Shown here: one piece after another, positions 8,863-18,146 of the stretch
Numbering within the stretch: the first letter of the stretch is position 1
How the letters are laid out: each line of letters starts with the position of its first letter
Source: Streptomyces asoensis
Lineage (GTDB): Bacteria; Actinomycetota; Actinomycetes; Streptomycetales; Streptomycetaceae
Direction of reading: 5' to 3'
Length of the DNA: 64,000 bases
Assembly (NCBI RefSeq): GCF_013085465.1
Contig: NZ_CP049838.1
Coordinates: forward strand, 2,604,001-2,668,000
Notes under the pieces: model-generated
What the model saw: the letters and a program-made list of their open reading frames with translations, nothing else
Databases searched by the model: none
What the model was told of the DNA's origin: nothing
Position numbers and translations under genes: made by a program

Positions 8863-8875
8863 GTCGTAGGAGGGG

Positions 8876-10207
8876 TCAGCCCAGGCGTCCGGCGCCCGCG
8901 CCGCAGTCGACGATCCGGGGGACCGCCTTCGCCGGGTCGACCTTGGTGCGCAGGGTCGGCGTCCAGCCCGCGCCGGACTCCAGGACCTCGGCCGGGATCT
9001 CCGCGTTGTGCACGGCGATCAGGTCCGTGAGCCTGCCGTTGACGTAGTTGTCGTCGGCGGTGAGCGGCGCCACGTTCCACCGCTTCAGCACCTTGGCCGC
9101 GCTGACCCCTGCCGGCAGCGTGAACGCGTTGTGCTGGGCGACGAGTTGGGACTCCTTGCCGATGCCGAAGCTGTAGGCGAAGGAGTCGTCGCCGACGAAG
9201 TGGTTGTTGTAGGAGTCGACCTGTCCGAAGCGGACCCGGGGGGCGCGCTCGACCAGGTCGGAGAACTGGTTGTGGTGGAAGGTCACCTTCAGGTGCCCCC
9301 GGTCGCCTACGGCCGTCGACTCGCTGTCGCTGTTGCCGATGAGGATCGTCTTGTCGTGCTCGGTGAAGACGTTCCAGGAGGCGGTGACGTAGTCGGCGCC
9401 CCGCACGATGTCCAGCTCGCCGTCGTGCTGCTGGTACAGCATGCCGAAGTAGGTCGGCGCGGCGCTGTCCGGGTGCGATCCGTCGGTGAACGTGTTGTGG
9501 TCCAGCCACACGTGCGTCGAGCCGTAGACGACGGCCGTGTCGTACTCGGAGTTCCAGTTGCCGTTCGTGCCGTCGGTCGGGTCCCACTGCGGGAAGCAGT
9601 CGATGGGCGACTCGAAGGCCAGGTTCCGGATGATCACGTTGTCGACGGCCTTGATCTGAAGGCTGACGCCCTTGAATCCGGCGTTCTTCCCGATGCCGAC
9701 GATGGTGGTGTTGGCGGGGATGTTCGCCTTGATGGCGGTGTCCTGGGCGGCGGCGGAGGCGCGCCGCAGTCCCTCCGGGCTGTCGGCGGGCTCGGCGCTC
9801 AGGTCGGTGTCGAGACCCCAGGTCTCGGGCGCGTACTTGGCGAGGTAGGCGTCGAAGTCGTAGCCGGGGGCGGCGAAGGCGTCACATCCCTCGGCGACGG
9901 CGTCGATGACGCCCTTCACCTTGATGATCTTCGGCGCGCTGCCGCCGGCGGCGAGGGCGGCCTTGAACTCGGTCCAGGTGGTGACGGTGTACACGTGGTC
10001 GGCGTCGGCGGCCGACCCGCCCGTGGTTCCGGTCCCGTAGGAGGCCCAGCCGTCGTTCGCGCCCAGGACCTGCCGGCCGAGGTCGCGGGACGAGGAGCGG
10101 GAGTGGGCGTCGGCCTGGGCGGACGCCGTGCCGGTGACGGACAGCACCAGCGCGGTGCACCCCACCAGGGCAGCTATGACGCGTCCATGACATATCTGTG
10201 TACGCAC
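8876..10207 (-). CDS. secreted PL1 pectate lyase, copy 1
   Basis: A 443-residue PL1 lyase with a signal peptide (about 1-31, ending TASA). Features of the PL1 beta-helix: VWLDHNTF (vWiDH motif with calcium-site Asp), GELDIVRGADYVTASWNVF, and HHNQF followed by ERAPRVRFG, where the Arg of RAP is the catalytic base. It cleaves polygalacturonate by calcium-dependent beta-elimination outside the cell. The start is the GTG at 10207, with GAGGAG about 9 nt upstream; the longer frame runs back through the CE12 gene. It shares its architecture and N-terminal ANDGWASYGTGTTGG block with the PL1 gene at 18143. Confidence 0.9.
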   Translation of the reverse strand: MRTQICHGRVIAALVGCTALVLSVTGTASAQADAHSRSSSRDLGRQVLGANDGWASYGTGTTGGSAADADHVYTVTTWTEFKAALAAGGSAPKIIKVKGVIDAVAEGCDAFAAPGYDFDAYLAKYAPETWGLDTDLSAEPADSPEGLRRASAAAQDTAIKANIPANTTIVGIGKNAGFKGVSLQIKAVDNVIIRNLAFESPIDCFPQWDPTDGTNGNWNSEYDTAVVYGSTHVWLDHNTFTDGSHPDSAAPTYFGMLYQQHDGELDIVRGADYVTASWNVFTEHDKTILIGNSDSESTAVGDRGHLKVTFHHNQFSDLVERAPRVRFGQVDSYNNHFVGDDSFAYSFGIGKESQLVAQHNAFTLPAGVSAAKVLKRWNVAPLTADDNYVNGRLTDLIAVHNAEIPAEVLESGAGWTPTLRTKVDPAKAVPRIVDCGAGAGRLG

Positions 10208-10265
10208 TGTACGGGTCTCCTCTTGTGGCGAAAGGCGTGCGGGTCCTGCGCAAGCGGTACGGGTG

Positions 10266-11063
10266 CTACGCGAGCGGTGCGGGCCAGGTGATCCAGGACG
10301 TGGGGATCTCGTCGTGCAGCCGGACCACGTCACGCGGCCCGAGCACCCGCGTCCGCAGCAACTCCCCCACGACGAGCCGCGCCACGGCGATCGCGCCCGG
10401 CGGATTGAAGTGCGTGTTGTCCTGCTCGGACTCGGTCCAGTTGAAGTACGTCTTCGTCTCCTCGACGCCGAGTCGCTGCCACAGCGCGAGCGACAGCGCC
10501 TGCACGTCGAGCAACGCCACCCGCTCCGCCTCGGCGAGCGCGCGCATGGCGGCCGGGTACTCGCCGTGCGTCGGCACGGCGTTCCCCTCGGCGTCGAACC
10601 TGCGGCGCTCGACGGGCGTGGCGAACACCGGCCGCGCGCCCTTCGCACGGGCGCCGTCCACGTACATCCGCAGGTAGTCCTGGTAGGTGGTCCAGGGCTC
10701 GGTGTAGCGGGTCGGATCGGTGGTCTTCTCGTCGTTGTGCGCGAACTGGACGAGGAGCAGGTCCCCCGGCCGGATCGCGGCGAGGACGGCGTCGAGCCGG
10801 CCCTCGTCGATGAAGCTCTTCGAACTGCGCCCGTTCACCGCGTGGTTGGCGACGGGCCGGTTTTTGTGCAGGAAGAAGGGGAGCGCCATGCCCCACCCGG
10901 TCTCGGGAGCGGCGTCGGAGTACTTCTGGGCGGCGGTGGAATCACCGGCGATGAAGAGCGTGCGGGGCCGACGGGCCCCGGCCTGGGCGGGCGCGGCTGC
11001 CGCCGCACCCAGCGGAACGGCGGCGAGCGCCGCCGAAGTGACCTGTCTGCGGCTGAGGGACAC
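10266..11063 (-). CDS. CE12 rhamnogalacturonan acetylesterase
   Basis: A 265-residue SGNH hydrolase with a Tat-like leader (LSRRQVTSAALAAV). Block I is FIAGDSTAA (nucleophile Ser), block III is QFAHNDEK and block V DNTHFNPPG (Asp/His of the triad), the pattern of CE12 rhamnogalacturonan/pectin acetylesterases. It removes acetyl groups from the rhamnogalacturonan backbone so lyases can reach it. I start at the GTG at 11063 (GAAAGG 8 nt upstream); another GTG at 11072 lies inside that ribosome binding site. It precedes the PL1 gene in the same direction with a 58-nt gap. Confidence 0.87.
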   Translation of the reverse strand: MSLSRRQVTSAALAAVPLGAAAAAPAQAGARRPRTLFIAGDSTAAQKYSDAAPETGWGMALPFFLHKNRPVANHAVNGRSSKSFIDEGRLDAVLAAIRPGDLLLVQFAHNDEKTTDPTRYTEPWTTYQDYLRMYVDGARAKGARPVFATPVERRRFDAEGNAVPTHGEYPAAMRALAEAERVALLDVQALSLALWQRLGVEETKTYFNWTESEQDNTHFNPPGAIAVARLVVGELLRTRVLGPRDVVRLHDEIPTSWITWPAPLA

Positions 11064-11098
11064 GAAGTGCACCTTTCAACAGAGGTTCAGGGGATTCC

Positions 11099-11130
11099 CT
11101 AGGGGCGCGGGGAACTGCGCGACCGGCCCC
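11099..11130. repeat. Streptomyces dispersed intergenic repeat
   Basis: The stretch beginning TAGGGGCGCGGGGAACTG and ending GACCGGCCCC matches an intergenic element I know to be widely dispersed in Streptomyces genomes. It can fold (GGGGC pairs with GCCCC) and here sits 3' of the sugar-binding-protein gene, where such elements often act as terminators. Confidence 0.65.
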
Positions 11131-11166
11131 GACCGGCCGGCAGCCCCCCGCAACCGAAACCGCGAA

Positions 11167-12504
11167 CTACGCGTGGTTCTTCTTCCAGTCGGCCTGCGCG
11201 GCGTTCAGCTGCTCGGCCAACGTGTCCAGGAAGTCCTTCGCGCTGAGCTTCCCGAGCAGCACCTTCTGGAAGTTCGGCTCGTTGTCCGCCTTGGAGATGG
11301 TGTTCCAGTCGGGCAGGTAGTAGGGCAGCTGCACGATCTTGGTGGTGGTGCCCGCCAGCGCCTCGGCGGCCAGCTTCGTCGGCTCCGACGACTGCACCCA
11401 GCTGTCCTGCGCCGCCTCGGAGTTCGCCGGCACCTGCCCCGCCGTCTCGTTCCACTTGCTGTTGGACGCGTGCGACGCGGCGAACTCGATGAACTTCCAG
11501 GCGGCGGTCTTGTTCTTGCTCGCCTTGAACAGCCCGAGCCCGTCGACCGGGTTGGACACCTGCACCCGCGTGCCGTCGTCCTGCGTCGGCGCCGGAATGC
11601 CCTTGAACTTGCCGGCCAGCGCCTTCTGGTGGTCGCCGTACGAGCCCAGGTTGTGGCTCAGCATGCCGATGGTGCCGGAGTCCCACTGGGCGACCATCTT
11701 GGTGAAGTCGTTGTTGACGTCGGCGGACGGGGTGTCCTTCTTGAACAGGCCGACGTACTTCTCCAGCGCGGCCACGTTCTTCGGGTCGTTGACCGTGGTC
11801 TTCTCGCCGTTCCAGAACTCGGTGATGCCGCTCTGCCCATAGGTGGCGTCCAGCGCCTGGGCGATGGACCCCGCGCCGCCACGGATGGTGTACCCGAACG
11901 CGTTCTTGTCCTTGTTCGTGAGCTTGTCGGCGGCCGCGTAGAACTTCGTCCAGGTCGTCGGCGCGTCGAGACCGGCCTGCTGGAACAGATCGGTCCGGTA
12001 CCAGAGCGTGCCGTTGTTCGCGGAGGTCGGCACCGAGTACGTCTTGCCGTCGATGCCCGCCGCCTTGACGCCGTCCAGGAACTTCTGGTTGAGCTTGCCG
12101 TTCAGCGTGCTCTTGGAGATCCGGCTGTCCAGCGGTTCGAGGGCGCCCTGGGCCGCGACCTCGGCGAGCATCGCGGTGCCCACGCCGCCGACGTCGGGCA
12201 GACCGCCGCCCTGGATGGCGGTGTCGTACTTGGACTGGACGCTGTCGGCCGGCACACCGACGTAGTTGACCTTGATGTCGGGGTTCGCCTTCTCGAAGTC
12301 GGCGATGATCTCCTTCCAGACGTCGGTACGCACACCGCCGTTGTTGTCCCAGAAGGTGATCTCCCCCTTGCCGGAGCCCTCGCCTCCCTTGTCCCCCGCG
12401 CCGCCGCTGCCGTCGTCGCCGCAGGCGGTGGCGGTCAGCGCGAGCACGGAGCCCAGGGCGACGGCCAGGGCGGCGCGCCTGCTTCTGCGGATGCTGCTCT
12501 TCAT
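11167..12504 (-). CDS. sugar ABC transporter substrate-binding lipoprotein
   Basis: A 445-residue extracellular solute-binding protein of the family 1 (MalE-like) type. The signal peptide ends in a lipobox (TATAC, Cys about 28), so it is a membrane-anchored lipoprotein. The mature protein begins with a Gly/Asp linker and GEITFWDNNGG, then YDTAIQGGGLPDV and a C-terminal Trp/Tyr-rich region (LPYYLPDWNT). It should deliver oligogalacturonides or related sugars to the permeases at 19429-21260, although PL1, oxidoreductase, GH43 and fusion-enzyme genes lie between. The ATG at 12504 has only a weak AGAAGAGAG upstream. Confidence 0.86.
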   Translation of the reverse strand: MKSSIRRSRRAALAVALGSVLALTATACGDDGSGGAGDKGGEGSGKGEITFWDNNGGVRTDVWKEIIADFEKANPDIKVNYVGVPADSVQSKYDTAIQGGGLPDVGGVGTAMLAEVAAQGALEPLDSRISKSTLNGKLNQKFLDGVKAAGIDGKTYSVPTSANNGTLWYRTDLFQQAGLDAPTTWTKFYAAADKLTNKDKNAFGYTIRGGAGSIAQALDATYGQSGITEFWNGEKTTVNDPKNVAALEKYVGLFKKDTPSADVNNDFTKMVAQWDSGTIGMLSHNLGSYGDHQKALAGKFKGIPAPTQDDGTRVQVSNPVDGLGLFKASKNKTAAWKFIEFAASHASNSKWNETAGQVPANSEAAQDSWVQSSEPTKLAAEALAGTTTKIVQLPYYLPDWNTISKADNEPNFQKVLLGKLSAKDFLDTLAEQLNAAQADWKKNHA

Positions 12505-12556
12505 GTGGTCGGCTCTCTTCTTCTGGATCCCAACGGAGATATGAAGTTGTGGGGGG

Positions 12557-14566
12557 TCAGTGGGTGGTGGCGGCACGGGCGTACGGTTCCCAGCCGTCCG
12601 CGCCTGCGAGGTAGTCGGCGACGGTGCGGGCCTCGGCGTCGGCGTCGCTCAGCTGCGGCCGGTCGGCCGAGGCCGCCGCCCCCGGCCCGTGGTTGCGGTA
12701 CTCCGCGAACCGGGCGTCCCGCCACGAGAACCCGCTCATGTCGGTCCACGGCGAGGACTTGACCGCCGCCGGCAGCTCGGTGTCGCGGATCAGCACCTGC
12801 GCGACCGCAGCCGGCTCCCCGCCCGGGTGCCACGGGCGCCCCAGGTGGAAGGACTGCTCCGGCGCGTCGCTGACGACCTTCGACCGGGTGATCAGGAACC
12901 CGTGGGGATTGCCCGTCCATGTGGAAGCGGCCGTCAGATAGCCGTTGTCGGTGGTCGACCCCCGGCTCAGCAACCGGATCACCGACCGCTCGATCACGGT
13001 GGTGGCCCGCCCGTAGACGAAGTCGACGTCGCCCTCGATGTAGGAGTCACGGACGTACACCCGGCTGACGGCCGTCAGCTTGGGGCTGTCGGTCATCAAC
13101 GTGTCCTGGTTGCCCAGGAAGGCGGTGTTCTCGAAGACGATCCGGTCTCCGGTGGTCTTCATGGCGAGGGCCTGCTCGCCGTTCAGTTCGACCGCGGCCT
13201 CGTCGAAGTCGTTGCTGAAGGTGAGGTTGCGGGCGGTGACGTCGTTCGCGGCGATCCTGACCGTGGCACTCCCCGTCGAACCCCCGTACGCGGCGGGCGT
13301 GTCGTAGACGATGACGGTGTCCGAGCGATCGTGCCCGGTCCCCCGCAACAGGATGTTCGGCTTGGTGGCGGGGATGAGGACCTTCTCGCGGTACGTGCCC
13401 GGCGCGACGGCGATGGTGACGTCGTCGGAGTTCCCGTCGGGCACGGCGTCGACGGCGGCCTGGACGGTCGGGTAGTCGCCCGGTACGTGCAGCGCGACCG
13501 CGTCACCGATCTGCTTCTGCGGCCCGGAGAACCGGGTGACCAGCGCGGGAACGGCGGCCGCGGGATCCAGCCGGTAGGTGTAGAAGTCCCGCGGGTCGAA
13601 GGCCGTACCCCACGCGTCGGTGCGCCCGCTCGTGTTCCGCAGGATCGACCCGCGCTGCACCAGCTCGGCGGTGGCGTCGGCCTGGTAGGGATGCTGGATC
13701 CCGTCGAAGTAACTGTTCTCGATGACCATCTTCGTGTGGCCGCGCGACCAGTTCCCGTACGTCCACACCGGGTCCCCGTCGGCCACCTGAGCCGAGAGGT
13801 AGTTGTTGTAGAGGTGGGCGTACGCGCAGTTGTCCGCGGAGGGGTTGCGCTGCTTGGTGCCCGTGAACCAGTTGTGGTCGATGGTGATCTGGGTCAGGAC
13901 GTTGGTCGTCCAGCCGATGCCGAACGCCTTGTTGTGGTCGTCGAACCGGTTGGCGGAGACGGTGATGTACTGGCTGTCCTTGCGGATGTCGAGCAGCCCG
14001 TCGCCCATGTGTGTGAAGCGGTTGTGGTCGATCCACACGTGGTCGACGGTGTCCATCTGGATCGCGTCGAAGTCGGTCGTCTTGCCGTCCCAGTCGCCCT
14101 CGACGTACGAGTCCCGGATCGTCAGATTGCGGATGATCACGTTGTGCGTACCGGGGTTCAGGTGCAGCTCCCCGTGCACGATCTCGCCGGTGTCGCCGGC
14201 GCCGATGATCGTCTTGTTCGAGGTCACGACGATGTCGGAGCCGAAGGGCTCGACGGCCACGGCGCCCTTGACCCGGATGACGTACGGCTCCTCGGCCGCC
14301 GCGTATCTCGCGAGCGAGGCCTGGTCGGTGACGGTGACGACCCTGCCGCCGGCGCCTCCGGTGGTGCCGCCGGCGAGCGAGGCGAAGCCGTGGGCCCGGT
14401 CGGTCCAGGGCGAAGCCGAGGAGGCCGGGGCGACGGCGGCCGTCCCCGGTTCGACGGCGGCCTTCGCCTGCCCCGCGGCACCGAGGCCGAGAGCGGCCAA
14501 CAGGCCGGCGACGGCCGCCAGGACCACACCCGGTCTCGGCAAGCGCTTGCTAGGGAAGTGCGTCAT
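12557..14566 (-). CDS. PL1 pectate lyase-CE8 pectinesterase fusion
   Basis: A 669-residue secreted two-domain enzyme. After a signal segment (about 12-36) comes a PL1 domain (about 50-330): VWIDHNRFTHMGDGLLDIRK, DDHNKAF, ITIDHNWF and QRNPSADN, whose RNP Arg aligns with the PL1 catalytic base. A CE8 domain follows (about 355-655): GTYREKV, NGEQALAMK, GNQDTLMTD, GDVDFVYGRA and HLGRPWHPGG. One chain could thus demethylate and cleave homogalacturonan. The ATG at 14566 has GGGAG 5 nt before it. A GCAAGCGCTTGC palindrome lies in codons 6-10. It follows the GH43 gene after a 33-nt gap. Confidence 0.9.
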   Translation of the reverse strand: MTHFPSKRLPRPGVVLAAVAGLLAALGLGAAGQAKAAVEPGTAAVAPASSASPWTDRAHGFASLAGGTTGGAGGRVVTVTDQASLARYAAAEEPYVIRVKGAVAVEPFGSDIVVTSNKTIIGAGDTGEIVHGELHLNPGTHNVIIRNLTIRDSYVEGDWDGKTTDFDAIQMDTVDHVWIDHNRFTHMGDGLLDIRKDSQYITVSANRFDDHNKAFGIGWTTNVLTQITIDHNWFTGTKQRNPSADNCAYAHLYNNYLSAQVADGDPVWTYGNWSRGHTKMVIENSYFDGIQHPYQADATAELVQRGSILRNTSGRTDAWGTAFDPRDFYTYRLDPAAAVPALVTRFSGPQKQIGDAVALHVPGDYPTVQAAVDAVPDGNSDDVTIAVAPGTYREKVLIPATKPNILLRGTGHDRSDTVIVYDTPAAYGGSTGSATVRIAANDVTARNLTFSNDFDEAAVELNGEQALAMKTTGDRIVFENTAFLGNQDTLMTDSPKLTAVSRVYVRDSYIEGDVDFVYGRATTVIERSVIRLLSRGSTTDNGYLTAASTWTGNPHGFLITRSKVVSDAPEQSFHLGRPWHPGGEPAAVAQVLIRDTELPAAVKSSPWTDMSGFSWRDARFAEYRNHGPGAAASADRPQLSDADAEARTVADYLAGADGWEPYARAATTH
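14539..14550. promoter_or_regulatory. GCAAGCGCTTGC palindrome in fusion-enzyme start
   Basis: A perfect 12-bp palindrome centred about 21 nt inside the coding sequence, with the centrally symmetric AAGCGCTT core typical of LacI-family operators. Related cores occur at 21293, 23084 and 23305 in the same locus. The regulator is not encoded in the window. Confidence 0.4.
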
Positions 14567-14599
14567 TGCGGCTCCCAACAGGCGTACGGAAGTGATGAG

Positions 14600-16117
14600 T
14601 CAGAGCGGTCGGAGCGGGCTGATCCGGAACTCGCCGAACGTGGCCGCTCCCGCGTGCCCGGTTCCGGTGGGCGCGAGCGCGAAGAGGCCGAGCAGGGCAC
14701 CGACCCAGCGCCAGGGCGTGGCGGCGAACACGGGACCCGACCAGCGCATGCCGTCACCGGTGTCGTACGCGAAACGGCAACGTGCTCCGGTGCCGATCTC
14801 GATCCGCAGACGCGCCCGTCCCCGGGGGGCGAGCCGCGGGTGGGCGGCGTCCCGTTCCCGATCGGCGACCGGTTCGGCGAACCGGTGCACGAGGTGGACG
14901 GCCCCGTCCGTACCTCGCTGGAGCCCTATCCAGCCGAAGGCGTCCCCGAGGACCGCGAGCCCGGCGCGGGCTCCCGGCTCCTCGCTGTGCAGCTCCAGCT
15001 CCACCTCCACGGCCGACGGGAGCCCGGGCAGCCGTTGCGTGAGGATGCTCGGCAGCCTGCGCAGGTCGTGCGCGTCGGCCGTCCGCACGCAGGTCAGGCG
15101 CAGTCCGTCGGCGGAGTGCTGGGTGGCGAGGCCGTCCTGCGGGTTGGCCGTCCACGACCACTGGCGGCCGAAGCGCCCGCCGGGGAAGTCGTCGTCGGTG
15201 GCGGGTGCGGCGGGCGGTCCCGCGGGCAGGTCGGGCCGCCGGTGCTCCGCCACCGGGGCGCCCTCGTCGCCGATCACCGGCCAGGTGTCCGCACCCCAGC
15301 GCATCGGCTGGAGGTGGACGACACGGCCGTACGCGCCGCGCTGCTGGAAGTGAAGGAACCAGTCCTCGCCGGACCGGGTGCGCACCCACCCGCCCTGGTG
15401 CGGGCCGTTGACCTCGGTGTCCCGCTGCTCCAGGACGATCCGTTCCTCGTACGGGCCGAAGAAGTCCCGGGACCGGAAGGCACCCTGCCAGCCGGTCTCC
15501 ACTCCCCCGGCGGGCGCGAAAATCCAGAACCAGCCGTCGTGCCGGTAGAGCTTCGGCCCTTCGAGGGTGAACCAGCCGGGTATCCGGTCCCCGTCGACGA
15601 TCACCTTGCCCTCGTCGAGGACGGCCGTCCCCTCGGGGTGCATCCGGTGGCCGGTGAGCCGGTTCTTGACGCCCGCGCGGGACTTGGCCCAGGCGTGGAC
15701 CAGATAGGCCTCGCCGGTCTCGTCGTCCCAGAGGGGACAGGGGTCGATGAGCCCCTTGCCCTCCTTCACCAGGTACGGGCGGGACCAAGGCCCCCTGATC
15801 TGCGGGGCGTTGACCTGGAAGATGCCCTGGTCGGGGTCGCCCCAGAAGATCCAGAAGCGGTCGTCGTGGTGCCTCAGGGAGGGCGCCCACACCCCGCAGT
15901 CGTGCCGCGGAGACCTGAACTCGCCCGCCGGTTCGAGGCGTTCGAGGGCGTGGCCGATCAGCGTCCAGTTGACCAGGTCGCGTGAGTGCAGCAGGGGCAG
16001 GCCGGGGGCGCGGCCGAAGCTGGAGGCGGTGAGGTAGAAGTCGTCGCCGACCCGCACGACGTCCGGGTCGGACCAGTCGGCGTTCAGGACGGGGTTGGTG
16101 TACGTCTCGTACGTCAC
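14600..16117 (-). CDS. GH43-family glycoside hydrolase
   Basis: A 505-residue protein without a signal peptide, so probably cytoplasmic. The five-blade GH43 domain (about 1-300) shows the catalytic base Asp in NADWSDPD, the pKa-modulating Asp in LIDPCPLWD, and a Glu candidate in TLEGPKLYR or TEVNGPHQGG. The C-terminal half (about 325-505) is a beta-sandwich of the GH43_C2/DUF1349 type. Family members are mainly arabinofuranosidases, xylosidases or galactosidases, which here would trim imported pectin side chains. Its GTG start overlaps the DUF6807 stop (GTGA). Confidence 0.85.
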   Translation of the reverse strand: MTYETYTNPVLNADWSDPDVVRVGDDFYLTASSFGRAPGLPLLHSRDLVNWTLIGHALERLEPAGEFRSPRHDCGVWAPSLRHHDDRFWIFWGDPDQGIFQVNAPQIRGPWSRPYLVKEGKGLIDPCPLWDDETGEAYLVHAWAKSRAGVKNRLTGHRMHPEGTAVLDEGKVIVDGDRIPGWFTLEGPKLYRHDGWFWIFAPAGGVETGWQGAFRSRDFFGPYEERIVLEQRDTEVNGPHQGGWVRTRSGEDWFLHFQQRGAYGRVVHLQPMRWGADTWPVIGDEGAPVAEHRRPDLPAGPPAAPATDDDFPGGRFGRQWSWTANPQDGLATQHSADGLRLTCVRTADAHDLRRLPSILTQRLPGLPSAVEVELELHSEEPGARAGLAVLGDAFGWIGLQRGTDGAVHLVHRFAEPVADRERDAAHPRLAPRGRARLRIEIGTGARCRFAYDTGDGMRWSGPVFAATPWRWVGALLGLFALAPTGTGHAGAATFGEFRISPLRPL

Positions 16118-16968
16118 TGGCTGACCGCCTTCCGTACCAGTGCCGCCGCCTCGCCCCGGTCCGGGCGGCCGTCGGCGACGACGGTGACGATCCGGCGTAC
16201 GGCCGTCTCGCCGGGCGGAATCCGCAGCCTCTCCTCCGAGGCCAGCGAGGAGCCGACGCCCGGGTACTCGCCGGTGCGGACGAACCAGGGGTCTCGGCGG
16301 GTGGCGGCGGTGGCCCCGGCGAAGACGAGCGTCCAGCCGGCGCCGGCCAGGGCGAGCCAGTCGGCGCGGGCGCCGTGGACGGACGCCTCGCCCTCCGTGC
16401 CGGCGGTGAAGACCTCGGGGGCCGCGTCCTCCTTCCGGGCCCGCCAGAAGAAGCCGCCGTAGGCCGCTCCGGGGCGCCCGTTCGTCGCCGGGCTGCCGAT
16501 GGACAGCGGGCCGGAGGTGACGTTGGTCAGGGAGAAGGTGAAGTCCAGCGCCCAGGCGGTGTCGGTGAGTTCGGTGGCCGCGACCGTACGGCGCTCGCGC
16601 AGCAGCTCCGTTCCCGAGGCGACCCAGCGCAGCTCCTCCACGAAGCCGTCCGGGTCGCGGAGCTGGAAGGAGCTGTGCCGCTGGGCACCGTGGTTGTCGA
16701 GCTCGGTCGGGCCCAGGTCACGGACGTAGGTGCGTCCGCCCCAGAAGTTGTGCCCCTCGACGTCGGGTACGGCTACACCGACGCCGAGGTGGTGTGTGTG
16801 GTCGGCCGGGCTCAGTTCGGTGACCGCCGTGCCGGCCAGGGTGGTGACGGGGTGCAGATAGGGCCGCGGGGAGAGCCGGGCGGGCAGCTCGGGCCTGGTG
16901 ACGTAGCGGGCGACCGGGCGGCCGGCGACTCGCAGGACGACCGGTGCGTCGGGTGCGGTTGCGGTCAT
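16114..16968 (-). CDS. DUF6807 (PmoA-like) family protein
   Basis: A 284-residue soluble protein matching the DUF6807 family (PmoA-like): a beta-rich fold with DHTHHLGVGVA and an N-GRPGAAYGGFFWR segment. Its biochemical role is not established. These proteins are repeatedly coded next to Gfo/Idh/MocA oxidoreductases in sugar loci, as here: its ATG overlaps the oxidoreductase stop (TGATG) and its stop overlaps the GH43 start. The tight coupling suggests a role in processing the same imported sugar. No signal peptide is visible. Confidence 0.78.
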   Translation of the reverse strand: MTATAPDAPVVLRVAGRPVARYVTRPELPARLSPRPYLHPVTTLAGTAVTELSPADHTHHLGVGVAVPDVEGHNFWGGRTYVRDLGPTELDNHGAQRHSSFQLRDPDGFVEELRWVASGTELLRERRTVAATELTDTAWALDFTFSLTNVTSGPLSIGSPATNGRPGAAYGGFFWRARKEDAAPEVFTAGTEGEASVHGARADWLALAGAGWTLVFAGATAATRRDPWFVRTGEYPGVGSSLASEERLRIPPGETAVRRIVTVVADGRPDRGEAAALVRKAVSQ

Positions 16969-18146
16969 CAGGGGCTCACCTCTTTCGGATGCGCGGTCGT
17001 GAACGCCCAGGGGGCGCCCAGTTCGGAGTAGAGGGCGAGGGTGTCGGCGGCGGCCGCGACGAGGCCGTCGATGCCGGGGACGACCCGCCGCTCCTCGTCG
17101 GGCAGCAGGCGCCAGGCGTCGTCGGGCACCCGCACCGGGTCGGGGGCGACCCGGATCGCCTCGACGACCCGCATGAACGACTCGGTCACGGCGGGCGGGA
17201 CCAGCAGTTCCGTTCCGTCGGTGAGGTGCTCGACGAGGTTCTCCAGCAGATCGGTGCGACCGTACTCGAACTCCTCGGGGCCGTGGCCGGCCCGCTGGAG
17301 CAGGACCCGGTCCTGCTTGTACCAGTAGGTGATCCGGCCGCGGTCGCCGTGCACGATGACGTACGGGTCGTCGGGGTCCTCGGCGCACAGCGTGGCCGCG
17401 ACGACGATCTCGCGGCCGTCGACCGTGGTGACGCGGACACAGGAGGTGTCGTCGGACTCGATGGCGTTGGCGTGCGCCAGCTCGGTCTCGATGCCGGTGA
17501 CATCGGTGGCGCGGGTGGCGCCGGCCAGCGCGAGGGCGGTGGCGACGGCGTGCGCGAGCGGGTTGGTGAGCGCCCCGTCGATCACGTCGACGCCGTTCAG
17601 CCGTCGCCTGCCCGCCCAGGGCGCCCGCCGGTAGTACGCCTCGGGCCGGGCCCAGGCCCCGGCACCGCCGACCCCGGAGATCTCGCCGATCACCCCGTCG
17701 TCGATCAGCTCGCGGATCGCGGGCACGGCGTGCGAGCCCAGCGACTGGAAGCCGATCTGGCAGACCACTCCCGCCTCGGCGACCCCGTCCGCCATCCGGC
17801 GGAACTCCGCGTAGGAGGGCGCGGGCGGCTTCTCCAGGAGCAGGTGCACACCCTTGCGCGCCGCGATCAGGGCCAGGTCGGTGTGGGTGGGGATCGGGGT
17901 GCAGATGACGGCGATCCGGGCGCCGGTCGTGTCCAGCAGCGCGCCGAAGTCGGCGGACTGCTCGGGCGTGCCGAGGCCCTCGGGGATCTCCACCGGGGTC
18001 AGCGGGGTCAGCTCGCAGACGCCCGCCAGGCGGACGATGCCCTTGTCCTGGAGCCGGCGGATGTTGTCCAGGTGCCAGCGGCCGTGGCCGCGCGCGCCCG
18101 CGAGGACGATCGGGACCGGGCTGCTCATCGGTTCGGCGGTGCTCAT
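16968..18146 (-). CDS. Gfo/Idh/MocA family oxidoreductase
   Basis: A 392-residue NAD(P)-dependent sugar oxidoreductase. The Rossmann domain begins IVLAGARGHGRWH, and the family EKPP motif appears in LLLEKPPAPS (about residues 103-112). The C-terminal alpha/beta domain holds the substrate site (AYYRRAPWAGRRRLNGVDVIDGAL region). Members act on sugars, inositols or glycosides; the substrate cannot be told from sequence. ATG at 18146, GGGAGG 6 nt upstream, overlapping the PL1 stop by ATGA. It is part of a coupled block from 21260 down to 14600. Confidence 0.85.
   Translation of the reverse strand: MSTAEPMSSPVPIVLAGARGHGRWHLDNIRRLQDKGIVRLAGVCELTPLTPVEIPEGLGTPEQSADFGALLDTTGARIAVICTPIPTHTDLALIAARKGVHLLLEKPPAPSYAEFRRMADGVAEAGVVCQIGFQSLGSHAVPAIRELIDDGVIGEISGVGGAGAWARPEAYYRRAPWAGRRRLNGVDVIDGALTNPLAHAVATALALAGATRATDVTGIETELAHANAIESDDTSCVRVTTVDGREIVVAATLCAEDPDDPYVIVHGDRGRITYWYKQDRVLLQRAGHGPEEFEYGRTDLLENLVEHLTDGTELLVPPAVTESFMRVVEAIRVAPDPVRVPDDAWRLLPDEERRVVPGIDGLVAAAADTLALYSELGAPWAFTTAHPKEVSP

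Noticed and set aside
8876..10648. 590-residue reading of the PL1 gene
   Set aside because: The extra N-terminus is the CE12 gene in another frame; GTG 10207 with a ribosome binding site and signal peptide is the real start.
12560..15985. 1141-residue plus-strand open frame
   Set aside because: Antisense to the fusion enzyme and GH43; low-complexity Arg/Gly/Val product without domains, a GC-rich shadow.
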